The notes below the pieces were generated by a model. That model worked only from the letters and a program-made list of their open reading frames with translations, was not told the DNA's origin and ran no database searches. A stretch of 64,000 nucleotides of DNA from an uncultured Pelagibacteraceae bacterium. Its GTDB lineage: Bacteria; Pseudomonadota; Alphaproteobacteria; Pelagibacterales; Pelagibacteraceae. The position numbers were made by a program, and so were the translations under genes. Positions 35,957 through 45,179 of this stretch are shown piece by piece; position 1 is the stretch's first letter; every line of letters starts with the position of its first letter. The DNA lies in NCBI GenBank assembly GCA_902556905.1, contig CACDYK010000003.1, positions 31,499 to 95,498 of the forward strand, given 5' to 3'.

Positions 35957-36867
35957 TTATTTTTAATAAAATTAAGGATTTTATTTTCTATTGATTTTGA
36001 ATCTATTCCATTTTTTTTTCTCATAAATTGTTGATCTCCGACTACACTTGAATAACGATCCTTAATAGAAATTATTTTGATATTTTTTTTTATTTGTAGT
36101 TCGTTAAGTTTTTCTAAAATACATGATCCTATACCACCAGAAAAATTATGCTCTTCAACTGTAATTATATATTTTTTTTTTGATATTTTTTTTAACAATA
36201 AATTACTTAGAGGTTTAATAGTGTTGATCGAAATAACATCAAAAAATAATTTTTTTTTATTTAATGATTTTTCGGCTTGCATACACTCAGAAAGTACACC
36301 TCCTGATGTTAATATTACACCGTCTTTACCATAATTATAATAAACACCTTGACTAATATTAATTCTTTTTTGAATTGGTTTATATTTGCTTTCTTTTTCA
36401 ATTCGTAAATATTTAACACCATTTAAATTTATAATTTTTTTTGTTGTTATGTAGCTTTCTAAACCACTACTTGGAACAAAAACTTTTATATCTGGCAAAG
36501 ATCTTATTACCGCAATATCTTCTGTTGCATGATGTGACATACCAAGTGCTCCATAAGTATAACCTCCACCAGATGCAACAACTGTTATATTTGCATTATG
36601 ATAAGCGGCATCATTTCTTATTTGTTCTAAACATCTAAGTGTTGCAAAATTAGCTATTGAATAGACCACAACCTTATATCCTCTTAAGGCCATACCTGTG
36701 GCTACTCCAATCATGTTTTGTTCGGCGACTCCAACATTTAAAAATCTGTCTTTAAAATTTTCTATATACTGATCAAAAATTTTAAAACCTAAATCACCAG
36801 TAATTAAAAAAACACTTTTATCTTTTTTAGCTAATTCAAAAAGACCTTTTAAAAAATTATCTCTCAT
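35953..36867 (-). CDS. Transketolase, C-terminal (pyrimidine-binding) subunit
   Basis: The 304-residue protein matches the pyrimidine and C-terminal domains of transketolase or DXS-like enzymes, with VGVAEQNMIGVATGMAL containing the catalytic glutamate and GGGYTYGALGMSHHATEDIA. It pairs with the N-terminal subunit gene upstream, which it overlaps by 11 bases. Split transketolases of this sort recur in surface-polysaccharide clusters, where their product is generally undefined. A complete tkt exists at 4952-6910. Confidence 0.85.
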   Translation of the reverse strand: MRDNFLKGLFELAKKDKSVFLITGDLGFKIFDQYIENFKDRFLNVGVAEQNMIGVATGMALRGYKVVVYSIANFATLRCLEQIRNDAAYHNANITVVASGGGYTYGALGMSHHATEDIAVIRSLPDIKVFVPSSGLESYITTKKIINLNGVKYLRIEKESKYKPIQKRINISQGVYYNYGKDGVILTSGGVLSECMQAEKSLNKKKLFFDVISINTIKPLSNLLLKKISKKKYIITVEEHNFSGGIGSCILEKLNELQIKKNIKIISIKDRYSSVVGDQQFMRKKNGIDSKSIENKILNFIKNK

Positions 36868-37669
36868 TATTAATCTCTTTTATAGCTTCTCTTAATTCAT
36901 CTTTATTTGGAGATCTGTAATGCCACAAAACTTTATTTTCCATAAATGAAACACCTGAACCTTTTGTGGTGTTTGCTATTATACAAGATGGTTTTTGTTC
37001 ATTACTTTTCAGAATTTTTGTTAACCTTTTTTCTAATTGATCAATGTTATTTCCATCCAAATTCAAACACTTCCATCCAAAACTTTCCCATTTTTTTTTA
37101 AAAGGCTCTAAATCTAGGGTTTTAGTTGTAGTAGTTAAGCTCTGTAATTTATTGTAATCAATTATTGCAATTAAATTATTAAGTTTATGAAATCCAGAAA
37201 ACATTGCGGCTTCCCATGTGGAACCTTCATTACATTCACCATCACTTAGTAGAACAAATATTTTAGTTTTTTCTCTTTTTAGTTTTCCAGCATAAGCGAA
37301 ACCAGAAGCTACAGAAAGACCATGGCCAAGAGAACCTGTTGAAAATTCGATACCGGGATTTTTAATATGAGAAATATGGCCTGATAATGTAGAATTATTC
37401 TTACAATGAGTTAATAGTTTTTTATGAGGAAAAAAACCTAAAGCTGATAATGCTGCATATACAGCTGCTCCAGCATGCCCCTTACTTAAAATAAATCTAT
37501 TTCTATTTTTATTTCTTATTGTTTTAGGGTTTATTTTGAGAATTTTTCCATACAATACAGCTATGATATCAATTATCGATAGAATTGAACCAATATGTGA
37601 ACTTTTACCAAGATGAGTCATGTGTAATACTTCTAATCTTAATTTTTTGGCAAAATTTTTTAGATTCAT
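36857..37669 (-). CDS. Transketolase, N-terminal (thiamine diphosphate) subunit
   Basis: The 270-residue protein holds the pyrophosphate-binding half: GKSSHIGSILSIIDIIAVLY, LSKGHAGAAVYAAL, GSLGHGLSVASG and LSDGECNEGSTWEAAMFSG, the last being the metal and TPP loop. With the adjacent C-terminal subunit it should form an active two-carbon transfer enzyme. It sits between a sugar aminotransferase gene and the C-terminal subunit, so it may build an unusual branched or chain-altered sugar. Confidence 0.85.
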   Translation of the reverse strand: MNLKNFAKKLRLEVLHMTHLGKSSHIGSILSIIDIIAVLYGKILKINPKTIRNKNRNRFILSKGHAGAAVYAALSALGFFPHKKLLTHCKNNSTLSGHISHIKNPGIEFSTGSLGHGLSVASGFAYAGKLKREKTKIFVLLSDGECNEGSTWEAAMFSGFHKLNNLIAIIDYNKLQSLTTTTKTLDLEPFKKKWESFGWKCLNLDGNNIDQLEKRLTKILKSNEQKPSCIIANTTKGSGVSFMENKVLWHYRSPNKDELREAIKEINNER

Positions 37670-37672
37670 TAT

Positions 37673-38779
37673 TTACTTATAAAAATTTTTAATTTCATTA
37701 CAAACAGTTTTAACGTCTAAGTCTTTTAAAGAAATATTCATTGGCAACAAAAGTAATTTGTTAAAATTTGAATCTGATATTAATTTTTTTTTATTTATGT
37801 TAGGAAGGCTTAGGTTGTTAGTCTTAACTCCATTCCACTGAATTAAAGTTCCTATACCTTTTTTATCTAAAAAAGATTTTAATTTATTTCTCTTTTCACA
37901 AATAATTTCATAATTTTGAAAAATATCATAATTTATTTTATCTTCACAAGCTGGAGGTAATTTAATTGTTTTTAAACCAGAAAGCTCCTTATGATATATT
38001 TTTGCAAGATTTCTTCTCCTGTTAATATTTTCATTATGCTTTTTAAAAAAAAAACTTAAAAATGCTGCCTGGAGGTTATCGAGCCTTGAATTAAACCCCC
38101 AATGATCTATTTTTTTTGTTTTTTCATTAATCCCATGACTTCTAATTTTATGAAGTTTAGAAAATAATTTTTTATTATTTGTTAAAATTAAACCACCATC
38201 TCCAAAACAACCAAGTATTTTTGCAGGATACAAACTTATAGTAGAAGCCAAACCAAAAGTTCCAGCATATTTTCCTTTATACTTAGAACCTAAAGCTTGA
38301 GCTGCATCTTCAAATAATTCAAGTTTATATTTTTTACAAATTTTCAATATTTCATCCATATTACAAGTTCGACCGTTCAAATGAGTAATCAACAAACCTT
38401 TAGTTTTTGGTGTAATGGATTTTATTATAGATTTAGGATCAATTAATAAATCGTCTCCAAATGCTACTGGAACAGGCTTATATCCTGCAAAGTAAACAGC
38501 TGAGGCAGTTGCAACCATAGTATGAGATGAAATTATAATTTCAGAATTCTTTTTAAGATTTGAACACATCAAAAACATTTGCATAGCATCTGTTGCATTC
38601 CCAACACCCAAAACATATTTAGCCTTGGTATAATTTTTTATTTCATTTTCAAATTTAAAAAGTTCATCTTGTAAAATATACGCACCTTTTGAACAAACTT
38701 TATTAAAAATTCCTTTTAAACTTGAAGAATTTTTTTTATAATTAAATGTATAGTCGTAGAAGGGTATTTTATGATTCAT
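37673..38779 (-). CDS. DegT/DnrJ/EryC1/StrS-family sugar aminotransferase
   Basis: PLP-dependent aminotransferase that usually aminates a keto-sugar nucleotide. The 368 residues show VGNATDAMQMFLM, THLNGRTCNMDEI, FEDAAQALGSKYKGKYAG and the PLP-lysine segment SLYPAKILGCFGDGG, so it is catalytically intact. It overlaps the GNAT acetyltransferase gene by 11 bases, which suggests amination followed by N-acylation. A second DegT-type gene lies just upstream. Confidence 0.85.
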   Translation of the reverse strand: MNHKIPFYDYTFNYKKNSSSLKGIFNKVCSKGAYILQDELFKFENEIKNYTKAKYVLGVGNATDAMQMFLMCSNLKKNSEIIISSHTMVATASAVYFAGYKPVPVAFGDDLLIDPKSIIKSITPKTKGLLITHLNGRTCNMDEILKICKKYKLELFEDAAQALGSKYKGKYAGTFGLASTISLYPAKILGCFGDGGLILTNNKKLFSKLHKIRSHGINEKTKKIDHWGFNSRLDNLQAAFLSFFFKKHNENINRRRNLAKIYHKELSGLKTIKLPPACEDKINYDIFQNYEIICEKRNKLKSFLDKKGIGTLIQWNGVKTNNLSLPNINKKKLISDSNFNKLLLLPMNISLKDLDVKTVCNEIKNFYK

Positions 38780-39386
38780 TTTTTATTTTTAATATAAATA
38801 CAACATTATTTTTGTTTTTGTTAAAATTTTGATCTTGATGTTCTTTTATAGCTCCATAAGAATTGTACATATTGATTGCTTTTTCTTGATTTTTGCTGGT
38901 AGTAATTTTTATATTTCTAATGTTATTAAGTTTGAAGATATCTATTGCTTCATTAAATAAAATTTTTCCAACACCTAAACTTTGATACTTTTTATCAACA
39001 CAAAAATTTAAAATCAGTGCTTCTGGCAAATTGTAATCTTTCTTTAAAAAAAATTTATTTAAAGAAAAAAATTTTATTAGCATATCTTTTTTTAAAAATT
39101 TCCAAAAGTTTAAAATCAAAATAAAAAAATTCTTTTTAACAAAATCTATGTAAAATAATTTTTGATTAAAACAACCTGCAAAAAAACCTATAATTTCATC
39201 GTTCTTTTTTGCTACTATCAAAAAAGAATAATTACTCTTAAAAATATGTTGGTAGATAATAAAAAGAATTTTTTTTCCAGCTAATTTTAGTAATCCTCCT
39301 TGAATTTCATTATGATGAATATCCGCACACTTTTTAAAATCATCAGCTTCTAAGTTTGAAGAAAATAATTTCGATTTAACGGTCAT
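38769..39386 (-). CDS. GNAT-family N-acetyltransferase
   Basis: The 205-residue protein has the GNAT acetyl-CoA motif in LNFCVDKKYQSLGVGKILFN (Q/RxxGxG/A) and the downstream segment NQEKAINMYNSYGA. The middle region (residues 80-120) is rich in Phe and Leu and may contact the membrane. It is flanked and overlapped on both sides by aminotransferase genes, so it probably acylates the amino sugar they make. The acyl group is not predictable. Confidence 0.75.
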   Translation of the reverse strand: MTVKSKLFSSNLEADDFKKCADIHHNEIQGGLLKLAGKKILFIIYQHIFKSNYSFLIVAKKNDEIIGFFAGCFNQKLFYIDFVKKNFFILILNFWKFLKKDMLIKFFSLNKFFLKKDYNLPEALILNFCVDKKYQSLGVGKILFNEAIDIFKLNNIRNIKITTSKNQEKAINMYNSYGAIKEHQDQNFNKNKNNVVFILKIKNES

Positions 39387-40482
39387 AAATATTTATTAAT
39401 TTAAAGAATTGTTCTAATTTTCTACTTGAAATATTTAAAGGTAAAGAAACTAAATGATTTGATATTTTTTCTGCATTAGGACATGAATTTTTTTTATACC
39501 CAACTTTTTTTAACTCATACTTCACATAGGGATGTACAGGAGAAACATACCAGCTAGCAATTTCAATTTTGTTTTGTTTAGCTAATTTAAGAATTTTCTG
39601 TTTGTGGTTCAAAAAAATAGGAATTCTTAATAGTTCTAATTTTTTTTTTGTTTTTATATTGAAAAAATTATTCATTTTATAAATATCATAGAATTTATTT
39701 ATTCTATTTATTATCTTATTAGTGATAGTAATTCTATTTTCATTTTTTTTAAGTTTTGACTCTACAATTTTTTCAGAAAACCTAAGTGATTTAAAATTAA
39801 AATCTGGACTTTGAATTCTAATATCCTTGGAGCTAAAATTGCCTATAATAATTTTTTTTTTGGATAAATAATTAAATAAATCTTTTAAAACCCAATACGT
39901 TTTTGGATTATAAAAAATTTTGAAAATTATATATTGTAAAGAAATTATAATTTCTTTTACAATACTTGGTTTCTTTAATTTGCTAAATAAAAATTCAGTT
40001 TTTTTTAATATACTTTTGTTATTTACAATAAAAGCCCCGCCGATACCTCCAATAATTGGTTTGCCCCATTCAAATGAAAAAAAAGAGGCATCACCGAAAG
40101 ATCCAGGCCCATTCTTAAAAGTTTTATTTGGATTGATATGACAACAATCTTCAATCAAAAATATTTTTTTTTTATTACATATTTTTTTAATACTATTAAT
40201 GTTTGAATATAATCCAAATGTATATTGGATGATAATTGCCTTTACTTTTTTTTTATCACTAATTTTTTTAACTAAGTCTTTTTTATTAATCATCAAATCT
40301 TTACTATTAATATCAATAAAGATTGGCTTAGCTTTTAAAGCTAAAATTGATTCTATTACAGCGGAACAAGTAAAACTTTGTACAGCTACGAGATCGTTCT
40401 TTTGAACATTCATAGCTTTCAACAAAATATAAAGTGAAACTCTTCCTCTATAAGTGAAATAAAGCCTTTTAGTACTTTTCAT
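39376..40482 (-). CDS. DegT/DnrJ/EryC1/StrS-family aminotransferase, second copy
   Basis: 368-residue PLP-dependent enzyme, clearly different in sequence from the one at 37673. It has VQSFTCSAVIESIL, FLIEDCCHINP and the PLP-lysine region SFEWGKPIIGGIGGAFIV with the lysine kept. The Glu-Trp before it replaces the usual His-x-Thr, and the C-terminal half is divergent. It could aminate a different sugar or act in another step. It overlaps both neighbours by 10 to 14 bases. Confidence 0.75.
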   Translation of the reverse strand: MKSTKRLYFTYRGRVSLYILLKAMNVQKNDLVAVQSFTCSAVIESILALKAKPIFIDINSKDLMINKKDLVKKISDKKKVKAIIIQYTFGLYSNINSIKKICNKKKIFLIEDCCHINPNKTFKNGPGSFGDASFFSFEWGKPIIGGIGGAFIVNNKSILKKTEFLFSKLKKPSIVKEIIISLQYIIFKIFYNPKTYWVLKDLFNYLSKKKIIIGNFSSKDIRIQSPDFNFKSLRFSEKIVESKLKKNENRITITNKIINRINKFYDIYKMNNFFNIKTKKKLELLRIPIFLNHKQKILKLAKQNKIEIASWYVSPVHPYVKYELKKVGYKKNSCPNAEKISNHLVSLPLNISSRKLEQFFKLINIYDR

Positions 40483-41584
40483 TTAAAAAAATCTTATCCA
40501 GTTTTTTAAAAATAACAGTTGTTGAAAAATATAATTTACACTTTTTTAAACTATTTTTACCCATTTTAACTCTTAAATTTCTATTTAAAATCAACTTACT
40601 TAGGGCCTTGGCTAATAATTTAGGTGACTTTTCCTTAATCAAAAACCCATTGAAATTGTTTTTAACAACATCTTTATTTCCAGGAACATTAGTTGTTACT
40701 ATTGGCATTTTGGAAGCCATACACTCTAATAAGGATCTTGATAGTCCTTCTCTATAAGAAGGCAAGCAAGCTATATCAAATTTATTTAGGGAGAACTGTA
40801 TTTTATTGTCTTGCCCCATATATCTAAAGTAATTCTTAATATTTAATTTTTTAATTTCATTAATATTTATACTATCTGGATTGTTATCATCAAAATCCCC
40901 AAAAAGATAAAAATTTGCCTTTATATTTTTTTTTTTTAAGTATCTAGCTGCTATAAAATAATCATAGATGCCCTTCACTCTTAAAAGCCTAGAGTGCAAA
41001 ATTACTTTTGGAGTCTTGTTAATTTGTTTTGATTTTTTATAGATATCAATATCTATTCCATATCCTGGAATAAGAAATATTTTTTTTTTATTTAAACCTA
41101 ATTTTTCGCTAAAAAATTTATCTGTTTTATTTTGAACTATAATATTTGTGTTCCTTATAAATAAAAAAAAAATAAATTTTAAAATAAAAGTTAATAATGA
41201 ATTCTTGAAACTTTTACTTATTACTACAGAGCCTAATCCAGTAATTGAATTAATTATTTTATAATTAAGATTGAAACTAGAAACTGTACCCAATATTACA
41301 GGAAAAATTCCAACATTATTAAGTACTTTGGGACTTAGTCTTTTAAGTGTTTTATTTAAAAAAAAAATAATTTTTAAAATTTTCAATGGATTAAAATCAT
41401 ATCTTTTTTTTATTTGTAAATTGATTGTCTTTATTCCCATATCATTGAGTTTTTTTTTATGTGTCTTAATTGGTGCAATTAAAAAAACATTAAATCCATC
41501 GTTAATCAATTTTTTAGCATATTTAGATCTGTGAGAAAAAAACCCTGCATCAGAAAAATTAAAAAAAACTATATTTTTTTTCAT
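40469..41584 (-). CDS. Glycosyltransferase family 4
   Basis: GT-B retaining glycosyltransferase of 371 residues. The N-terminal acceptor domain has a hydrophobic patch near residues 130-150 that may sit on the membrane. The donor domain has VILHSRLLRVKGIYDYFIAA, FYLFGDFDD and the EX7E-type motif in PSYREGLSRSLLECMASKMP. It probably adds one sugar of the repeat. Its stop overlaps the second DegT gene by 14 bases. Confidence 0.85.
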   Translation of the reverse strand: MKKNIVFFNFSDAGFFSHRSKYAKKLINDGFNVFLIAPIKTHKKKLNDMGIKTINLQIKKRYDFNPLKILKIIFFLNKTLKRLSPKVLNNVGIFPVILGTVSSFNLNYKIINSITGLGSVVISKSFKNSLLTFILKFIFFLFIRNTNIIVQNKTDKFFSEKLGLNKKKIFLIPGYGIDIDIYKKSKQINKTPKVILHSRLLRVKGIYDYFIAARYLKKKNIKANFYLFGDFDDNNPDSININEIKKLNIKNYFRYMGQDNKIQFSLNKFDIACLPSYREGLSRSLLECMASKMPIVTTNVPGNKDVVKNNFNGFLIKEKSPKLLAKALSKLILNRNLRVKMGKNSLKKCKLYFSTTVIFKKLDKIFLNEKY

Positions 41585-42315
41585 TTTCTTTTTTTAAAAT
41601 ATTTTTTAAAAGTTTTATATTCTTTATCCAGGCTAGATATAAAATTTAATTTTTCTTCTTTAATCAAACTTATTAGGTTTTCTTTTTCACTCATTCCCTT
41701 TTGGGACCATTCATCTGGATGAAGTAAAATTTGAAATTTTTTGAACTTATTTACGTCTATGGGGTGTCCATAATTCCATCGGTGATTACTATCTGCATAG
41801 TATTTAATCTCAGTGGGATTTTTTTTAAATTCAAAGTAAAGATTTGAATATGTGTTTATATAAGGTTTAAAAATTGAGTTTTTTTTGCTTAATATCCACT
41901 TTGGTGGCCTGTGTATTGATAGTCTGTCAATTTTTCTGCCTAAAGCTAACTCAAGAATTTTTATTTGTTTTTTTAATTCTACTTGAACAATAGAATCTTT
42001 TTTTTTTAAATTAGAAACGTAAAAATGAAGTCCAATATAGTGCTTTAATTTAATTATTTGTTTTAGTTTTTTTATATTTTCATCAGAAAACGCGTTATAG
42101 CAATCACTCTTAACTTGCACAAAAAATGATGATTTTATACCTAGAGAATTATCTATTTTTGCCATCCTGAGAGCTCGATCAATGGAGAACTCTATATCAT
42201 GCCTAATTAAACAGAATGTTTTAGTGAATTTATTGATTTTGCTGAAATCCTTTATTATTTTTTTATACTTAAGAATTATCTTTCTATATTCATTATAGGA
42301 AAATTTTTTAATCAT
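41581..42315 (-). CDS. Polysaccharide deacetylase-like protein
   Basis: The 244-residue soluble protein has pieces of the carbohydrate esterase 4 fold: LIRHDIEFSIDRALRMA with the metal-type Asp, GLHFYVS, LSIHRPPKW and LLHPDEW. It lacks a signal peptide, so it acts in the cytoplasm, probably on a nucleotide sugar or lipid-linked intermediate. It lies between an LpxD-like acyltransferase gene and a GT4 gene (four-base overlap), so removal of an acetyl group before re-acylation is an attractive but unproven idea. Confidence 0.65.
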   Translation of the reverse strand: MIKKFSYNEYRKIILKYKKIIKDFSKINKFTKTFCLIRHDIEFSIDRALRMAKIDNSLGIKSSFFVQVKSDCYNAFSDENIKKLKQIIKLKHYIGLHFYVSNLKKKDSIVQVELKKQIKILELALGRKIDRLSIHRPPKWILSKKNSIFKPYINTYSNLYFEFKKNPTEIKYYADSNHRWNYGHPIDVNKFKKFQILLHPDEWSQKGMSEKENLISLIKEEKLNFISSLDKEYKTFKKYFKKRK

Positions 42316-42318
42316 CTA

Positions 42319-43233
42319 TCAAGCAAATACTTTCCTTGCTGGGTTACCTAACCATTTAGTATTATTTGGAGTATCACGATAAATCGTAGTGGCAATTCCA
42401 ATTATATTTTTTTTTCCTATTTTTACTTTTTGCATTATTGAAGAACTTGGGCCTACCCAAGTATTTTCTCCTACTTGAACTCCTCCACTAAGTTGAACTG
42501 ATGCTGTCAATGCACATCCTTTTTTTAACAAACAATTATGCGCAATATGAACATGATCATCTGTAACAACGTAATCTTCTATAATTGTTGGATCGATAGC
42601 TCCACTACAAACTGTGTTTATAGATCCAATATCAACATTATTACCTATTACAACACCTCCAAAATGTTTCATTTTTATTGGATTACCTTTCATAGGAATT
42701 TTTGTTTGTTTTTTTTCTAAGTGTCTATCTATTCCAAAACCCTTGTAACCAATTACTGAATTTGGACCGATAATCGTATTATTTCCAATTTTTACTCGAT
42801 TAAAAATTTTTACACCTGTTTTTATTATACAATTTTTACCTATTGTGACATTTTCGTCGATAAAAACAAAGGGTTCTATTATCGTAGATTTATGAATCTT
42901 ACTTTTTGGATTTATCTTATTTTCTTTATATTTGGTTTTAATTTCTGGAATTAACATTTCGTTTAAAATTTTAATAAACTGTAACTTTGGATTTGAGCAT
43001 TTAATAATGATATTATTATTCAGAATTTTATTGCTCAATACCAAATCTTTTTCAATCAAAATAACAGCATCTTTAATTTTTGAAAGATGGCTAATAAAGG
43101 TTTGATTAATTTTCAAAATATATATCAGTGATTTATTTTTTGGATTTATTATTGAAGAAACTTTATTTATTTTAATATCCGATATTATATCAAATTTTTT
43201 TTTTATTTTCTGTATATTGAAATTAATTTTCAT
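42319..43233 (-). CDS. LpxD-like N-acyltransferase, hexapeptide-repeat
   Basis: 304-residue protein. From about residue 110 it is a left-handed beta-helix of hexapeptide repeats (for example IGKNCIIKTGVKI). It has DDHVHIAHNC, which matches the catalytic-histidine region of LpxD, and ends with WLGNPARK. The N-terminal 100 residues resemble the LpxD uridine-binding domain only loosely. It likely acylates an amino sugar nucleotide of the island, not core lipid A. It overlaps the AsnB gene by 11 bases. Confidence 0.75.
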   Translation of the reverse strand: MKINFNIQKIKKKFDIISDIKINKVSSIINPKNKSLIYILKINQTFISHLSKIKDAVILIEKDLVLSNKILNNNIIIKCSNPKLQFIKILNEMLIPEIKTKYKENKINPKSKIHKSTIIEPFVFIDENVTIGKNCIIKTGVKIFNRVKIGNNTIIGPNSVIGYKGFGIDRHLEKKQTKIPMKGNPIKMKHFGGVVIGNNVDIGSINTVCSGAIDPTIIEDYVVTDDHVHIAHNCLLKKGCALTASVQLSGGVQVGENTWVGPSSSIMQKVKIGKKNIIGIATTIYRDTPNNTKWLGNPARKVFA

Positions 43234-45172
43234 TTATTTTTAAATTATTTGACCACTGTAAAATTGAAACTATATTCCATATTTCATCATATCTATTGTT
43301 TTTATGGTTCTTGAAATTTTTCCATAAATTTTGGATATTAACTTTATCCAAACCTAAATTATCGTAATCACTATTATACAAAACTTCCTCTATTTTTTTA
43401 GACATAATGCCCCTTATCCAAATTTCTAAGGGAACACCAAAGCCACTTTTTGGTCTATCAAATACTTTAGGTGAAATATATTTGCTTAATATCTTTTTTA
43501 AAATTAACTTACCTTCATTTTTGTTCAATTTTTCTTGAGTTGGTAGTTTTAATGCAAAATCAACGATATTTTTTCCAAGAAAAGGACATCTGACTTCTAG
43601 AGAATTAGCCATAGAAGCTCTGTCTACTTTACATAGTATATCCGAAGGTAAACAAAAAATTATATCTAATAAAATCATTTTTTCAGTATAACTAATTTTT
43701 TTATTAATGACGCTAGTTAAATTTTGATAGCTTTTATTTAATACAGCTTGACTATCAAAAAATGAACTTTTTTTAAAATATTTATGATAATTATCTGAGA
43801 CGGTAATAAGTTTATCGTAGTAATCTAAAAAATTTTTACTATTAATAACATTATTCAATTTATCTAATATTTTTTGATTAAAATTAATCTTATTATTTAT
43901 TTTAATTATGTTTATCAGCTTAATTAGATAGATTTTTAGATAGTCTTTCGAAATAACAGATTTTGTAGCATGCCTTATAAACTTAGGTAATAAATTTAAT
44001 TTTGAATAATAATTATTTGTTAAAATATGTCTATTATAACCTCCAAACATTTCATCTCCACCATCTCCAGATAATATCACTTTAACTTTTTTACTCGCAT
44101 TTTTAGATACAAGAAAGGTTGGTATTTGTGAAGAATCTGAAAATGGTTCATCATAAACTTTACTCATATCTTCAAGACTACTTATTATCTCTTTATTATT
44201 TATATAATGTTCATGATGATTTGTTCCCAGTATTTTTGATATATTTTTAGCTTCATGGGCTTCATTAAAATTCTTGTCCTCAAAGCCTATGGTAAAAGTG
44301 TTGATTTTCTTATCTGAAACTGATTGAGCAATCGCCGTTACTAATGTTGAGTCAATACCACCAGATAAAAAAGTACCTATTGGGGCATCAGATATTAATT
44401 GATTGGAAATTTCTTCTGTTAATATTTTTTCTAATTGATTGGTATAATCTAAATTTTCATTTTCTTTTTTTCCCTTATAATTCTTCGTGCCATCCCAGTA
44501 TCTTTTTTGATAAAATGAATTAGTTTTAGGGTTAAAAATTGCTAATTTTCCAGGTTCTAATTTGAATATATCTTTGTAAATAGATTTTGGTGCTGGTATA
44601 AAGGAGTACTTTAAATATAAGTTGATACTTTCTAAATCAACAGAATTTTCAAAAAAAGATAATTTTTTAATCCCTTTCAACTCAGATGAAAAAACAAATT
44701 TATTTGAAGAATAACCAAAATAAAGTGGTTTTTCTCCAATTCTATCCCTTCCAAGTGTCAATTTTTGTTCAAAATTATCCCATAAAGCAAAAGCAAACAT
44801 ACCCTCTACAAATTTTAAAGACTCCATCAAACCAAATTTATCTATCAAATCTAAAAAAACTTCTGTATCAGAGTTTCCAATACTCTTAATATTGCTTAAA
44901 TATTCTAATTTTAGTTTTTTAAAATTGTATATTTCACCATTAAAAACTATCAAATATCTTCCTGACTTTGATTTCATCGGTTGATTTCCATTTTCAGACA
45001 AATCTTGAATTGCCAATCTAGTATTAGCTAAAACTAGATTATATTTACTATCTATCCAGTAACCATTTTTATCAGGCCCTCTATGATTAATTCCACTAAT
45101 CATTGAAGTAATTTCCTTGTGGATTTGATCTGATGAAATTTCTTTATTTAAAAAACCAGCTATTCCACACAT
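43223..45172 (-). CDS. asnB: Asparagine synthase-like glutamine amidotransferase, second copy
   Basis: 649-residue AsnB family member, longer than the copy at 31677 and not a recent duplicate. Cys2 (MCGIAGFLN), NHRGPDKNG, FNGEIYNF, the nucleotide loop FLSGGIDSTL and SGDGGDEMFGGYN are all intact. It is the long AsnB form common in capsule and O-antigen clusters (WbpS-like), thought to amidate uronic acids. It lies next to an LpxD-like acyltransferase and an EpsG-like polymerase. Confidence 0.85.
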   Translation of the reverse strand: MCGIAGFLNKEISSDQIHKEITSMISGINHRGPDKNGYWIDSKYNLVLANTRLAIQDLSENGNQPMKSKSGRYLIVFNGEIYNFKKLKLEYLSNIKSIGNSDTEVFLDLIDKFGLMESLKFVEGMFAFALWDNFEQKLTLGRDRIGEKPLYFGYSSNKFVFSSELKGIKKLSFFENSVDLESINLYLKYSFIPAPKSIYKDIFKLEPGKLAIFNPKTNSFYQKRYWDGTKNYKGKKENENLDYTNQLEKILTEEISNQLISDAPIGTFLSGGIDSTLVTAIAQSVSDKKINTFTIGFEDKNFNEAHEAKNISKILGTNHHEHYINNKEIISSLEDMSKVYDEPFSDSSQIPTFLVSKNASKKVKVILSGDGGDEMFGGYNRHILTNNYYSKLNLLPKFIRHATKSVISKDYLKIYLIKLINIIKINNKINFNQKILDKLNNVINSKNFLDYYDKLITVSDNYHKYFKKSSFFDSQAVLNKSYQNLTSVINKKISYTEKMILLDIIFCLPSDILCKVDRASMANSLEVRCPFLGKNIVDFALKLPTQEKLNKNEGKLILKKILSKYISPKVFDRPKSGFGVPLEIWIRGIMSKKIEEVLYNSDYDNLGLDKVNIQNLWKNFKNHKNNRYDEIWNIVSILQWSNNLKINEN

Positions 45173-45179
45173 AATTATT

